64,000 nucleotides of DNA from CAZJVD01 sp964549505 (GCA_964549505.1 CAZJVD010000001.1:62001-126000); one strand, 5' to 3'; positions 44,505-54,220 are shown, counted from the first letter of the stretch. Program-made: numbers and translations. Notes: a model not told the origin generated them from the letters alone.

Positions 44505-44518
44505 GGCGTGTCCTCAAT
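44501..44518 (+). repeat. Single copy of the dispersed CTAGGGCGTGTCCTCA motif
   Basis: CTAGGGCGTGTCCTCAATT matches the motif core, diverging after CTCA. Its TAG is the hemW stop codon. The copy runs straight into the -35 region of the grpE promoter. Confidence 0.65.
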
Positions 44519-44547
44519 TGACATTCCCCCTCCCAAACCCATCTTTA
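44518..44547 (+). promoter_or_regulatory. Heat-shock (sigma-32-type) promoter of grpE-dnaK-dnaJ
   Basis: TTGACA (44518-44523), 14 bases, then CCCATCTTTA (44538-44547) resembles the sigma-32 consensus CTTGAA-N13-15-CCCCATNT. A CIRCE element (TTAGCACTC inverted repeat) was looked for and not found, so the operon appears to be controlled by sigma-32 rather than HrcA. Confidence 0.6.
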
Positions 44548-44574
44548 GTGAAAAGACCTTTATAGGAGTTTTGT

Positions 44575-45138
44575 TTGTCAAAGACAGAGTCGCCCCCAGA
44601 AAAGTCGCAACCTAACCACAACGGTGCTTCGGAACCCGTAGCCGAGGCAGCAGCAGGGAACGCAGCAAGCGAGTTTCAAGCGAAGCTCGATGCGGCCGAG
44701 AAAAAGTACGTTTACCTGTACGCAGAGTTTGAAAACTTTAAGAAGCGCGTCGCTAAGGAACGCGAAGAGACTGCAAAGTTTGGATGGGAACCCGTAGCCG
44801 CGGATCTTCTCGAGGTTCTGGATAATTTTGAACGCGCGCTCAAGTCGCTTCCTCCCGGCACAGACCGAGCCCTCGCAACAGGTCTCGAGTTTGTCGAAAA
44901 ACAGTTTCGCCAAGCACTCGAAAAACGTGGAGTTCAGGCCGTCGAATCGTTGGGAAAACCGTTCAACCCGGAGTTGCATCTCGCGGTTGAAACCGTTCCA
45001 AGCGATAAGGCAGCTGGCACCGTTATACAGGAACAGGTTCGAGGATTTTTACTCCATGGTCGTCTGCTGCGTCCTGCACGTGTGAGCGTGAGCGCAGGCA
45101 GCACCGTTAACGACGCCACGACAAAAGCGGCGGATTGA
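44575..45138 (+). CDS. grpE: Nucleotide exchange factor GrpE
   Basis: The 187-residue protein drives ADP release from DnaK. A disordered Ser/Pro/Glu/Ala-rich N-terminus (about 1-35) leads to the long helix with KKYVYLYAEFENFKKRVAKEREE, and the C-terminal beta domain ends with RGFLLHGRLLRPARVSVSAG, the GrpE signature. The start is a TTG with AGGAG six bases upstream. dnaK follows after 45 bases. Confidence 0.95.
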   Translation: MSKTESPPEKSQPNHNGASEPVAEAAAGNAASEFQAKLDAAEKKYVYLYAEFENFKKRVAKEREETAKFGWEPVAADLLEVLDNFERALKSLPPGTDRALATGLEFVEKQFRQALEKRGVQAVESLGKPFNPELHLAVETVPSDKAAGTVIQEQVRGFLLHGRLLRPARVSVSAGSTVNDATTKAAD

Positions 45139-45183
45139 CATTTACGAGAAGGTAACCAGTTTCTTTTTTGAAAGGTGAACTTT

Positions 45184-47118
45184 ATGGGAAAAATTATTGG
45201 AATCGATCTTGGAACCACGAACTCCGTGGTCGCGATTTTAGAGGGTGGCGAACCTAAGGTTATACCGAACTCGGAAGGCGCTAACACGACCCCGTCGGTG
45301 GTGGCCTTTACGACAGGGAACGAAAAGCTCGTCGGTCAGACGGCAAAACGTCAGGCTGTGACCAACCCTGAAAAGACAGTTTTTGAATCGAAGCGGTTGA
45401 TCGGACGCAAGTTCCAGTCGCGCGAAATGGATGAGTTCAAAAAAGTAGCTCCGTTCGGCGTGGTCGCCCACCAAAATGGCGATGCATGGGTGAAGGTTGG
45501 TGATAAAGAAATTTCGCCTCAGGAAATTTCCGCTGCTGTTTTAGGGAAAATGAAAAAAACGGCCGAAGATTATCTCGGCACGACGGTGACCGAAGCCGTT
45601 ATTACGGTTCCTGCTTACTTTAACGATGCTCAACGCCAAGCCACCAAAGATGCTGGGCGCATTGCTGGTCTCGAAGTTAAACGCATTATCAATGAGCCGA
45701 CAGCTGCTGCGCTTGCTTACGGCCTCGACAAAAAAGGTAAAGATCTAAAAGTGGCGGTCTTTGACTTGGGCGGCGGTACGTTTGACGTATCGGTGCTCGA
45801 GATGGGTGATGGCGTTTTCGAAGTCAAAGCTACGAACGGTGACACGTTCTTAGGTGGCGGTAACTTCGACCAACGTATCATCGACTGGATCGCGGATTCT
45901 TTCAAAAAGGAATCCGGCATCGATCTTCGTAAAGACAAAATGGCGCTTCAGCGACTCAAAGAAGCTGCGGAAAAAGCCAAGCACGAACTTTCGAGCACAA
46001 CGGAAACGGACATCAACTTACCGTTCATCACGGCTGATCAGTCGGGTCCGAAGCATCTCAACTTAAAGCTCTCGCGAGCGAAGCTTGAGGCTTTGGTTGG
46101 CGACTTGATCGACAAGCTCGTGGGTCCTTGTGAAACAGCGTTGAACGACGCGGGTCTCAGTAAAGCCCAGATCGATGAAGTGATTCTGGTCGGTGGTATG
46201 ACTCGGATGCCGAAGGTTCAGGAAAAGGTAAAGCAGATCTTCGGTAAGGAACCACACAAAGGTGTGAACCCGGATGAAGTCGTTGCCGTAGGCGCAGCCA
46301 TTCAAGGTGGCGTGCTCACCGGCGACGTTAAAGACGTTCTTCTTTTAGACGTCACACCACTTTCGCTCGGTATTGAGACGCTCGGTGGTGTCTTCACAAA
46401 GCTGATTGAGAAAAACACGACAATCCCGACGAAAAAGAGTCAGACATTCTCAACGGCTGCTGACAGTCAAACTGCTGTGACGATTCATGTGTTGCAAGGG
46501 GAACGTGAGTTCGCTGAACACAACAAGTCGTTAGGACGGTTTGATCTGGTTGGAATCCCTGCGGCTCCGCGCGGAATGCCACAGATCGAAGTGACTTTCG
46601 ATATCGACGCAAACGGTATCGTCAACGTATCGGCTAAGGATCTAGGGACAGGTAAGGAACAGTCCATCAAGATCACAGCTTCGAGCGGTTTGACCGACCA
46701 AGAAATCAAGCGCATGCAGCGTGAGGCTGAAGAGCATAAGGCCGAGGACGAAAATCGCAAGAAACTCGTCAACGCCCGCAACTCACTCGACTCTCTCATC
46801 TACAGCATCGAGAAAACATTGAAAGAAAACGGCGAAAAAATCGACGCTGGCGAAAAGAAGAAAGTTGAAGAAGCGTTGGTGGAAGCTCGCAAGCATCTCG
46901 CAGCAACGGATGTCGAAACGATCGAGCGTGCGGTTCAGAACCTGACACAAGCCTCGAATCGCATGGCGGAAACGATTTACAAAACGGCAGGCGCTCAGCA
47001 GGCCGCTAGCGGACAGACGGATGCCGGCAATGGCGCTTCTCAAAAGACTGAAGAGAAGACTGCGGGCAGCGATAAAGACAAAGACGATGTCATTGACGCT
47101 GATTTCAAAGAAGTCTAG
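45184..47118 (+). CDS. dnaK: Hsp70 chaperone DnaK
   Basis: The 644-residue Hsp70 has IGIDLGTTNSVVAI at the N-terminus, the phosphate loops VFDLGGGTFDVSVLEM and ILVGGMTRMPKVQ, and the substrate domain with DVTPLSLGIETLGG. The C-terminal tail is Gly/Gln/Lys/Asp-rich and ends DVIDADFKEV. The start is the ATG with AAAGGTGA five bases upstream; a GTG three codons earlier lies within that site. It folds newly made and stress-damaged proteins with DnaJ and GrpE. Confidence 0.98.
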   Translation: MGKIIGIDLGTTNSVVAILEGGEPKVIPNSEGANTTPSVVAFTTGNEKLVGQTAKRQAVTNPEKTVFESKRLIGRKFQSREMDEFKKVAPFGVVAHQNGDAWVKVGDKEISPQEISAAVLGKMKKTAEDYLGTTVTEAVITVPAYFNDAQRQATKDAGRIAGLEVKRIINEPTAAALAYGLDKKGKDLKVAVFDLGGGTFDVSVLEMGDGVFEVKATNGDTFLGGGNFDQRIIDWIADSFKKESGIDLRKDKMALQRLKEAAEKAKHELSSTTETDINLPFITADQSGPKHLNLKLSRAKLEALVGDLIDKLVGPCETALNDAGLSKAQIDEVILVGGMTRMPKVQEKVKQIFGKEPHKGVNPDEVVAVGAAIQGGVLTGDVKDVLLLDVTPLSLGIETLGGVFTKLIEKNTTIPTKKSQTFSTAADSQTAVTIHVLQGEREFAEHNKSLGRFDLVGIPAAPRGMPQIEVTFDIDANGIVNVSAKDLGTGKEQSIKITASSGLTDQEIKRMQREAEEHKAEDENRKKLVNARNSLDSLIYSIEKTLKENGEKIDAGEKKKVEEALVEARKHLAATDVETIERAVQNLTQASNRMAETIYKTAGAQQAASGQTDAGNGASQKTEEKTAGSDKDKDDVIDADFKEV

Positions 47119-47137
47119 TTCGTAGTTAGAACCCACT

Positions 47138-48274
47138 ATGGCCGCGAAACGGGATTATTATGAGGTCCTTGGTGTTAACCGTTCGGTAACGCCTGAGGAC
47201 CTCAAAAAAACGTATCGCCGACTCGCGGTTCAGTACCACCCCGACAAAAATCCCGGCGACAAAGCCGCAGAAGAGAAGTTCAAAGAACTTTCTGAAGCCT
47301 ATGAAGTGCTTTCGGACCCGCAGAAAAAGCAGATGTACGATCAGATGGGTCACGCTGCGTTCCAAGGCGGACCGGGCGGCGGAGGCTTCTCGCACGAATT
47401 CAGTGGAAACATCAACGACGTCTTCAGCGATATCTTTGGTGAGTTTTTCGGTGGCGGCATGGGTGGTCGCCGTCAGGGTGGCCGACGACGCACGACAGGC
47501 CGACCCGGGGACGATCTGACGCTCGATCTCAGCATCACGTTTCATGAAGCCGCTCAAGGGACGGAGAAGACGATTTCGCTCCAGCGCAACATACGCTGCG
47601 AGACGTGTTCGGGATCCGGTGCTCGTCCGGGAACCGATGTCGTGACCTGCGCCGCCTGCGGTGGACGTGGCGAAGTCTTATTCCAACAAGGTTTTTTTTC
47701 GATCAGTCGACCCTGTCCCACCTGTCGTGGCGAAGGTCAGATGCCGAAGGAGCCATGCTCAAGCTGCCACGGATCTGGAAAGAGCCGGCGCAAGAGTCAA
47801 ATCGCGGTCAAAGTTCCTGCGGGTGTCGACACTGGTCAACGTCTCAAGCTGACCGGCGAAGGGGAAGCAGGAGAACGCGGAGGCCCACCAGGGGATCTCT
47901 ATGTGCTTTTGCATGTCGAGCCACATGAATTTTTCAGCCGCGAGGACTCCGATGTGGTCTGTGAGGTGCCCCTCACGGTCTCGCAAGCCGCGCTCGGATC
48001 GGAAATCGAGGTTCCTACGCTCGACGGCAAAGTGGAGATGAAGATTCCGGCGGGAACACAATCTCATAAGATTTTCCGACTAAAGGGAAAGGGTTTTCCG
48101 CGCCTGGGATCGTTTGGACGCGGAGACCAGCTCGTTCGCGTAGTTGTTGAGACACCGACACGGCTCAGCAAGGAGCAGAAAACGCTTTTCCGACAGCTCG
48201 AGGAGCTTGACGGGTCGGAGTCTTCTCCGCGACATTATAACTTCTTTGACCGAGTCAAAAGTCTCTTTGATTAA
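47138..48274 (+). CDS. dnaJ: Hsp40 co-chaperone DnaJ
   Basis: A 378-residue type I Hsp40. The J domain carries HPD (34-36), a Gly/Phe-rich linker follows (residues about 72-110), then four CxxCxGxG zinc repeats, CETCSGSG, CAACGGRG, CPTCRGEG and CSSCHGSG, and the C-terminal substrate-binding domain. It delivers clients to DnaK and stimulates its ATPase. It lies 19 bases after dnaK and its 3' end overlaps the following lipoprotein gene. Confidence 0.97.
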   Translation: MAAKRDYYEVLGVNRSVTPEDLKKTYRRLAVQYHPDKNPGDKAAEEKFKELSEAYEVLSDPQKKQMYDQMGHAAFQGGPGGGGFSHEFSGNINDVFSDIFGEFFGGGMGGRRQGGRRRTTGRPGDDLTLDLSITFHEAAQGTEKTISLQRNIRCETCSGSGARPGTDVVTCAACGGRGEVLFQQGFFSISRPCPTCRGEGQMPKEPCSSCHGSGKSRRKSQIAVKVPAGVDTGQRLKLTGEGEAGERGGPPGDLYVLLHVEPHEFFSREDSDVVCEVPLTVSQAALGSEIEVPTLDGKVEMKIPAGTQSHKIFRLKGKGFPRLGSFGRGDQLVRVVVETPTRLSKEQKTLFRQLEELDGSESSPRHYNFFDRVKSLFD

Positions 48275-50294
48275 ACTGTGTCTAATAGCCGTTCTCGTCG
48301 TCGGCGCGGGAGCAGGCTGCGCTTCGGGATCACGCCGCTATTCTGATCTCGAAAAAGAGGCCCCCACAAAATCAGAAACTGCGAGTTGGGATGTGCTCGA
48401 CGACGGTGCTTCCGACGACCAGATCCGCTTGTTCAAAGAGATCCGTGATCTCTACGTGAAAGGTTCTTACGCCGAAACATTGACTAAGATTCAAACTTTC
48501 GAAAAGCGCTTTCCACAGAGCGGTGCGATCTCACGAACTGAAAATATTCGTGGTTTGATTCTGTTAGCACGCAAACAGTATCCGGCGTCGATACAGGCTT
48601 TTCGAACGAGTCTTGCGCGCTCGACCCAAGAAGATTTTTCAGATTTTGTCGAATACAACCTGGGGTCGGTTTATTACGAAAACAAACAGTACGATGCTGC
48701 CGAACAGGTATTACGTCAGGTTCGACCCTCGAGTCTTAACATCGCCACTCGTGTGAAATTTCATCATCTTCGCTCGCTCGTTACTGCGCGCTTGGGACAA
48801 AACAAAGAGGCGGCTGAGGAGATTCTCGCTGGATCGTACTTTTACCAACAGCTTGGCCCTTTGCACCGAACCCAAGTACCGCAAGCGGGCGTGCTTGAAA
48901 AACATCTGAGTCTTTGCTTGTCGCGAATCCAGGACTTCTCACAACTGGAAGATCTTTACCGGCAATATGAGACAAGCCCTTTAGCGGACTACGTACTTTT
49001 TGAAATCGGAATGCGCGCGAAAAAGAGCGGACAAGCCGGAACGGCAGAGTCAGCGTTTCGTCGTATTATGCGAGATTTTCCGAACAGCTCGCTCTACGTC
49101 GATGCCTCTCAACAGCTGCGGGGATTGCAAGGACAGGTTGTTTTAAATCCACGCGGTGTCGGCGTGCTATTGCCGATGACGGGAAAGTTTGCCAGGGCCG
49201 GACAAGATTCACTCATTGGCCTACTCCTCGCGTTTCGAACCTTTGAGCTCGCCGAACCCGACACGCAGATTCAGCTCTTTGTCGGAGATGCAGGTGAAAC
49301 ACCAGAACAAGCTGTGTCGGCGCTCGAAACTCTTGTCAGCGAAAGCAAGGTCAGCGCCGTGATCGGCCCTCTGCTCAGCAAAGGAATCGACCAAGTCAGC
49401 AAGCGCGCTGTTGAGTTGGGTGTTCCGATGATCGCGCTCACACAGCAACCTGGCGTGATCGGTGATTCAATTTTCTACAGTTCGGTCAGTCCTCGTGACC
49501 AAGCGACTGAGATGGCTCATGTCGCGATTGAGAAACTAGGACTCAAGCGATTTGTGATTCTGCACCCTCGCGATCGGTTTGGTGACGAGAACGCACAGTA
49601 TTTTTTTGACGCGGTTGAGGCCAATGGTGGCTCGATTCTCGATATCGAGTCCTACGATCCCGGCGATACCGATTTTCGTACACAGGTCGATCGTATTTTA
49701 GCTTTGGATTCGGCAACGGCGCGCCAGATCGAGGTCGATGAACTCGAACAGCTTCGACTGAAAGACAACGTTACGACTCGGACACGACGGACTGAGAAAT
49801 ACTTTCAGGTCGCTCCTGTTGTAAACTTCGACGCGATCTTTATTCCGGACGAAGTACGAAAGGTTAGTCAGATCGTTCCGACCTTTGCGTATCGAGACGT
49901 CGACAGTGTGCGATTCTTAGGTGTGTCGACTTGGAACACACCAGAACTGATCGCGCGGGCCGGCCCACTCGTCGAGAATGCGCTGTTCACGGATATCTTC
50001 TTCGCGCAGTCGACGTCTCCTACCACAGCACACTTCGTAAATCGTTTTCGTGAGACGGTTGGCGGCGCACCGAACTCCATCCACGCCCTCGCGTACGACG
50101 CAGGATCGATCCTAGAACGAGTGTTTCTGACACTCGGTAACTCTGTGAGTTGGTCAAGTGTACGCGATAGCTTGAGCTCGATCGCCCAGTTTCCTGGAGT
50201 GACTGGGATGATTCGTCATGAAAACGGATTCCTCCGCCGCGACCTCAAAATTCTCACGGTCGATCGGGGTAAGATCACTGAACTCTCCATGTAG
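48267..50294 (+). CDS. LppC/LpoA-like lipoprotein with TPR and periplasmic-binding fold
   Basis: The 675-residue protein has a lipoprotein signal with lipobox GAGAGC, and thus a lipidated cysteine near residue 19. An N-terminal TPR region (about 70-290; RGLILLARKQYPASIQAF, YNLGSVYYENKQYDAAEQVL) is followed by a periplasmic-binding-protein type I domain from about residue 310 (VGVLLPMTGKFARAGQDSLIGLLLA). The same order occurs in LpoA, the activator of the penicillin-binding protein PBP1A, and in LppC. The TTG start overlaps the dnaJ end by eight bases. A role in peptidoglycan synthesis is likely, but the ligand is not known. Confidence 0.85.
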   Translation: MIKLCLIAVLVVGAGAGCASGSRRYSDLEKEAPTKSETASWDVLDDGASDDQIRLFKEIRDLYVKGSYAETLTKIQTFEKRFPQSGAISRTENIRGLILLARKQYPASIQAFRTSLARSTQEDFSDFVEYNLGSVYYENKQYDAAEQVLRQVRPSSLNIATRVKFHHLRSLVTARLGQNKEAAEEILAGSYFYQQLGPLHRTQVPQAGVLEKHLSLCLSRIQDFSQLEDLYRQYETSPLADYVLFEIGMRAKKSGQAGTAESAFRRIMRDFPNSSLYVDASQQLRGLQGQVVLNPRGVGVLLPMTGKFARAGQDSLIGLLLAFRTFELAEPDTQIQLFVGDAGETPEQAVSALETLVSESKVSAVIGPLLSKGIDQVSKRAVELGVPMIALTQQPGVIGDSIFYSSVSPRDQATEMAHVAIEKLGLKRFVILHPRDRFGDENAQYFFDAVEANGGSILDIESYDPGDTDFRTQVDRILALDSATARQIEVDELEQLRLKDNVTTRTRRTEKYFQVAPVVNFDAIFIPDEVRKVSQIVPTFAYRDVDSVRFLGVSTWNTPELIARAGPLVENALFTDIFFAQSTSPTTAHFVNRFRETVGGAPNSIHALAYDAGSILERVFLTLGNSVSWSSVRDSLSSIAQFPGVTGMIRHENGFLRRDLKILTVDRGKITELSM

Positions 50295-50297
50295 TAT

Positions 50298-52004
50298 CTA
50301 GTGTAGCGCTTGAGCTTGTGCTACGAGCTCGCGTGCATTGCGAACAGTCGCTTGCGAGCGTCGATCGGTTCCGAGCATACGAGCCAACTCGGTTTCACGA
50401 CCACCTTCACCGAGCCTTTGAATCTCAACGCTGGTGCGATTCTTTTCTACACGCTTCTCGACGACCAGGTGGTGGTCAGCGAAGGCAGCGACTTGCGCGA
50501 GATGTGTGATACAGATCACTTGGTTCGCAGCTGCCACACGTTTGAGTTTCTTACCTACTTCAAACGCCGTCGGACCACTCATGCCCGAGTCGATTTCGTC
50601 GAAAAGATAAACACCGATCTGTCCGCGGTCCGAGACCACTTGGCGAAGTGCGAGCATCACGCGCGACAACTCACCCCCGGAGGCGATTTTAGCCAGAGGG
50701 CGAAACCCTTCGCCAGGATTCGTCTCCATCCTAAACTCGATCTTATTGCCAAGACCAGTTTCTGTGGCATCTTCGAGACGCTCGGATGTTTCGATGACAG
50801 TCTGGAACTTAGCTTCGGCCATCCGCAACTCTCGGAACTCTTTTTCGACCGCACTCTCTAACTTCTTGGCCGCCTGTTTTCGCTGTTTCGTCACTCGCAG
50901 AAAACCTTCGTGTAACTTTTTTTCATTCTCGAGAAGACGAGCTTCGAGCTCCGCGTAACGACTGTCCGAGTTTTCGAGTGTTCGAACTTCTGCCTGAATC
51001 TTTTCGATCTCGGCGTCCAGCTCATCAAATGCTGCCCCGAACTTTCGCTTCAATTTTTGATACCCATCAATACGCGTTTCAATCGCGTCAACCGTTCCTG
51101 AGTCTACTGCACTTGCTTCGGTGTAACGCCCGAGCTCCAGGGAAAGATCATCAAGTTCGAGACGAATGCGATGAAATCGCTCGGTCCAACTCAACGCAAT
51201 CGAATCGAGCTGCGCAAGATTCTGAAGGCGACCCTCAACCCGGCGAAGCGTATCGAGAACACTTGCATCGGAGCCCTCACGGTCCGAACCACCTCCCTCG
51301 AGCGCAGTTTTGGCCTCTTCCGCGAGACGCTGCCGTGCCTCACTACTCTGTAGGAGCTTTCGCTTCGCAAGCAGTTCGTCGTACTCGCCATGTCGTGGCG
51401 AAAGCGTATCGATCTCTTGCATCTGAAACCGAAGATAATCCAACCGGCGTGTGCGCTCCTCAAGTGACAGCTTAAGCGCCGACAGGTCCCCCGCGACGTC
51501 TTTCCATTCATTAAACAATGCGCGCACTTCCGTCACGACCTTCATCGAACCACTCGAGCGGTCGAGGAGATCACACTGATAGGCTGCTTTGAGTAGGCTC
51601 TGATGTTCGTGCTGACCACAGAGATCCACAAGGCCTTCGGCCACCGTTTGCAAAATCTGAACGGTCGCGAGGTGGCCGTTGATGTACACGCGATTGCGTC
51701 CATGCACGGACAGCACCCGACGGATCAAAAGCTGTGATCCATCTGCAACAAGTCCCAGTGTCTCGAGGCGAGAACCCAACCAATCCAATGCCGAACCGTC
51801 GAAGAGACCCTCGATAATAGCTTCATCACATCCGCGACGAACAGCGTCTGCCTGTGCTCGACCGCCCAAAAGAAACCCGATAGCGGAAAGAACGATGGAT
51901 TTTCCGGCGCCAGTCTCCCCGCTCAAAATATTGAGGCCAGGACCAAATGGAATCTCCATCTCGTCGATGATCGCGAAGTTTTTGATTCGTAATACTTCAA
52001 GCAT
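50298..52004 (-). CDS. recN: DNA repair protein RecN
   Basis: The 568-residue SMC-like ATPase acts in double-strand break repair. Walker A GETGAGKS is at residues 29-36; the N-terminus is MLEVLRIKNFAIIDEMEI as usual. Central coiled-coil arms (about 150-370) are followed by the signature SGGELSRVMLAL and Walker B VYLFDEIDSGMSGPTA. Length and order match the family. The ATG overlaps the nadK stop by one base (TGATG), the common nadK-recN arrangement. Confidence 0.96.
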   Translation of the reverse strand: MLEVLRIKNFAIIDEMEIPFGPGLNILSGETGAGKSIVLSAIGFLLGGRAQADAVRRGCDEAIIEGLFDGSALDWLGSRLETLGLVADGSQLLIRRVLSVHGRNRVYINGHLATVQILQTVAEGLVDLCGQHEHQSLLKAAYQCDLLDRSSGSMKVVTEVRALFNEWKDVAGDLSALKLSLEERTRRLDYLRFQMQEIDTLSPRHGEYDELLAKRKLLQSSEARQRLAEEAKTALEGGGSDREGSDASVLDTLRRVEGRLQNLAQLDSIALSWTERFHRIRLELDDLSLELGRYTEASAVDSGTVDAIETRIDGYQKLKRKFGAAFDELDAEIEKIQAEVRTLENSDSRYAELEARLLENEKKLHEGFLRVTKQRKQAAKKLESAVEKEFRELRMAEAKFQTVIETSERLEDATETGLGNKIEFRMETNPGEGFRPLAKIASGGELSRVMLALRQVVSDRGQIGVYLFDEIDSGMSGPTAFEVGKKLKRVAAANQVICITHLAQVAAFADHHLVVEKRVEKNRTSVEIQRLGEGGRETELARMLGTDRRSQATVRNARELVAQAQALH

Positions 52005-52918
52005 CAGGGAGTCCCCTTCACTCCAAAACTGAACTTCTCACGGAGCAACCCAAAATAGTCGCGCTTGGGAGACTCGATGAGTTTCAAATTCTGCTTCTTA
52101 TGCCGTCGCACTTCGAGAAGATCGTGCTCTTTAAGCGCAACGAACTCTTGGCCGTCTAATGTCAGAAACACTTCGCCAGGACTCTGATTGAGAAGAATCT
52201 GGACATGACGGTCATCCGAAACGACCAGCGGACGAACTGTCAGACTGTGTGGACAGATGGGAGTGATCACCATTGCCGGCAACTGCGGCTCGAGAACAGG
52301 TCCGCCAGCTGCAAGACTATAAGCCGTCGAACCAGTGGGAGTGGCGATAATAACACCATCGGCGCGTACCGAATGCACCTCTTGCCCATCGATCGAGATC
52401 TTAAGACCGATGATCCGAGCAATAGCGCCCTTGGCGATCACAGCATCGTTGACGATGTTGCCTGAATAGATCGTCCGACCCTTACGCCGTAATGTCACTT
52501 CGAAAAGTGCCCGCTCCCGATACGGAGGGGACGGCTTTCGTAAAAGTGTCTCGAGAACGGAAAATGTTTCTTCTTGTCGCACTTCAGTCAAAAAACCGAG
52601 TTGACCCATGTTCACACCCAAGAGAGGAACACTGCGAGTCCCCATCAAGCGAGCAACACTAATGAAGGTCCCATCGCCCCCTAGGACAAGAATCCACTGC
52701 GCTTTTTTGGGAAGGTCTGTTTTCTTGACAACGAAAAGATGCCGGTCGTGAAGATGTCCGCCTAACTTTTTCGCGATCGAAGAACTCTCTTCGGAGAGAA
52801 GAACGGTGTAACCACGCTTGAGTAGAAAGTCACAGACACGAACTGCGAGATCCTCTGCAGCTTCGAGGCGTCGTTTGACCACCAAACCAATAGCCGGTTT
52901 CTGGCGTTTTTTTGGCAT
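52004..52918 (-). CDS. nadK: NAD kinase
   Basis: A 304-residue enzyme that phosphorylates NAD to NADP in the cytoplasm. GGDGT (80-84), NMGQLGFLTE and the TPTGSTAYSLAAGGPVL motif are complete. The ATG with AAGG eight bases upstream was preferred; in-frame ATGs at 52933 and 52945 would add five to nine residues. The divergent rarA starts 54 bases away. Confidence 0.95.
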   Translation of the reverse strand: MPKKRQKPAIGLVVKRRLEAAEDLAVRVCDFLLKRGYTVLLSEESSSIAKKLGGHLHDRHLFVVKKTDLPKKAQWILVLGGDGTFISVARLMGTRSVPLLGVNMGQLGFLTEVRQEETFSVLETLLRKPSPPYRERALFEVTLRRKGRTIYSGNIVNDAVIAKGAIARIIGLKISIDGQEVHSVRADGVIIATPTGSTAYSLAAGGPVLEPQLPAMVITPICPHSLTVRPLVVSDDRHVQILLNQSPGEVFLTLDGQEFVALKEHDLLEVRRHKKQNLKLIESPKRDYFGLLREKFSFGVKGTP

Positions 52919-52972
52919 ATTTTCGGCCTTCATGTTATCCCGCATTAGGGCCGCAAGGAAAGCGCAAACGCT

Positions 52973-54220
52973 GTGAAAGATTTTTTAACACGTCGAAATA
53001 CTCCCTTAGCCGATCGCCTTCGTCCTTCGAGGCTCGATGATGTTCTCGGCCACGCACAGGTGCTTGGTCCGGAGAGCGTTCTTAGACAATGGATTGCGGC
53101 CGATCGCGTGCCCTCTTTACTCCTATGGGGTCCGCCGGGCTGTGGAAAAACAACGCTTGCGAAGTTGATTGGCAGTGCAACACAGAAACAGTTCGTTGAA
53201 CTCCACGCAGCGGACACTGGCGTATCCGAAACTCGAGAGGTTCTACGAAATGCCGAGAAGCGCCTCGAGCAGGGCTTTTCGGGAACGATTGTTTTCATGG
53301 ACGAAGTCCATCGCTTGACCCGGAACCAGCAGGAGTCTTGGTTTGCCGCGATCGAGTCAGGCCTTGTCGTGTGGATGGGTGCTACAACCGAGAATCCATC
53401 AGCAGAGTTGGCCCCTGCGCTGCTGTCTCGCTTGCGGGTCTTTCGCCTCGAAGCTCTTACCCATGCAGAGGTCGCCACCCTACTCACCCGAGCTCTTGGG
53501 TCTCGCGAAAACGGTCTCAAAGGTCTGTGGACCTTGAGCGATGAAGCAAAGATCGCTATTGCCCAGGTTTCGGGATCGGACGGCCGACGTAGTTTGCAGC
53601 TCCTCGAAATTCTAACGGATCTTTGGGCCCAACAAGGGCGAACGGGGATTCAAGACGACAAGACCGTTCAGGAAGATCTTAAACGCCTGGCCGAAACACA
53701 TCTCCTGAGATTTGATCGCAAGGGTGAGGATCATTACAACTTGATTTCGGCTTTTATCAAGTCGATGCGGGCGAGTGATAGCGATGCAGCTATCTACTAC
53801 TTAGCGCGCATGATTCGTGGTGGTGAGGATCCGGTTTTTATCGCACGAAGAATGGTGGTCTTCGCCAGCGAGGATATTGGTTCCGCTCACCCCTCTTCGC
53901 TTGCGCTTGCTCTAGCTGTGAAAAATGCCGTCGAGTTTCTTGGAATGCCCGAAGCGCGCATCGCACTATCACAAGGTGTGATCGCACTGGCAAAAGCACC
54001 GAAGGATCGGACAGCATATGACACGATTGAAAAGGCTCTCGCACTTGTCGACAAGACCGGACCCCTCGAAGTACCGATGCACTTACGCAACGCTACGAAC
54101 GCATGGGTAAAGAACTTTGGGTATGGAAGAAAAGCGCCGAACGACGCCGGTAACTTACCGTTGGACCTAAAACTTCCGACTAAGCCTCAGGACGACGGTC
54201 CCGAAACTTCTCCAGATTGA
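52973..54220 (+). CDS. rarA: Replication-associated recombination protein RarA (MgsA)
   Basis: A 415-residue AAA+ ATPase that acts at stalled replication forks and is related to clamp loaders. Walker A is LLWGPPGCGKTT and Walker B FMDEVHRL; the sensor and TTENPSAELAPALLSR segment and the C-terminal tetramerisation domain with HYNLISAFIKSMRASDSDAAIYYLARM are typical. The GTG start has AAGGAA somewhat far upstream (about 12 bases). The 3' end overlaps the convergent glycosyltransferase-like gene by 41 bases. Confidence 0.95.
   Translation: MKDFLTRRNTPLADRLRPSRLDDVLGHAQVLGPESVLRQWIAADRVPSLLLWGPPGCGKTTLAKLIGSATQKQFVELHAADTGVSETREVLRNAEKRLEQGFSGTIVFMDEVHRLTRNQQESWFAAIESGLVVWMGATTENPSAELAPALLSRLRVFRLEALTHAEVATLLTRALGSRENGLKGLWTLSDEAKIAIAQVSGSDGRRSLQLLEILTDLWAQQGRTGIQDDKTVQEDLKRLAETHLLRFDRKGEDHYNLISAFIKSMRASDSDAAIYYLARMIRGGEDPVFIARRMVVFASEDIGSAHPSSLALALAVKNAVEFLGMPEARIALSQGVIALAKAPKDRTAYDTIEKALALVDKTGPLEVPMHLRNATNAWVKNFGYGRKAPNDAGNLPLDLKLPTKPQDDGPETSPD

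Noticed and set aside
44505..44574. CIRCE element for HrcA control before grpE
   Set aside because: No TTAGCACTC inverted repeat is present; a sigma-32-like pair fits instead.
48144..48266. Earlier start for the LppC-like gene inside dnaJ
   Set aside because: The lipoprotein signal begins at the TTG at 48267; the extra residues are read from dnaJ coding sequence in another frame.
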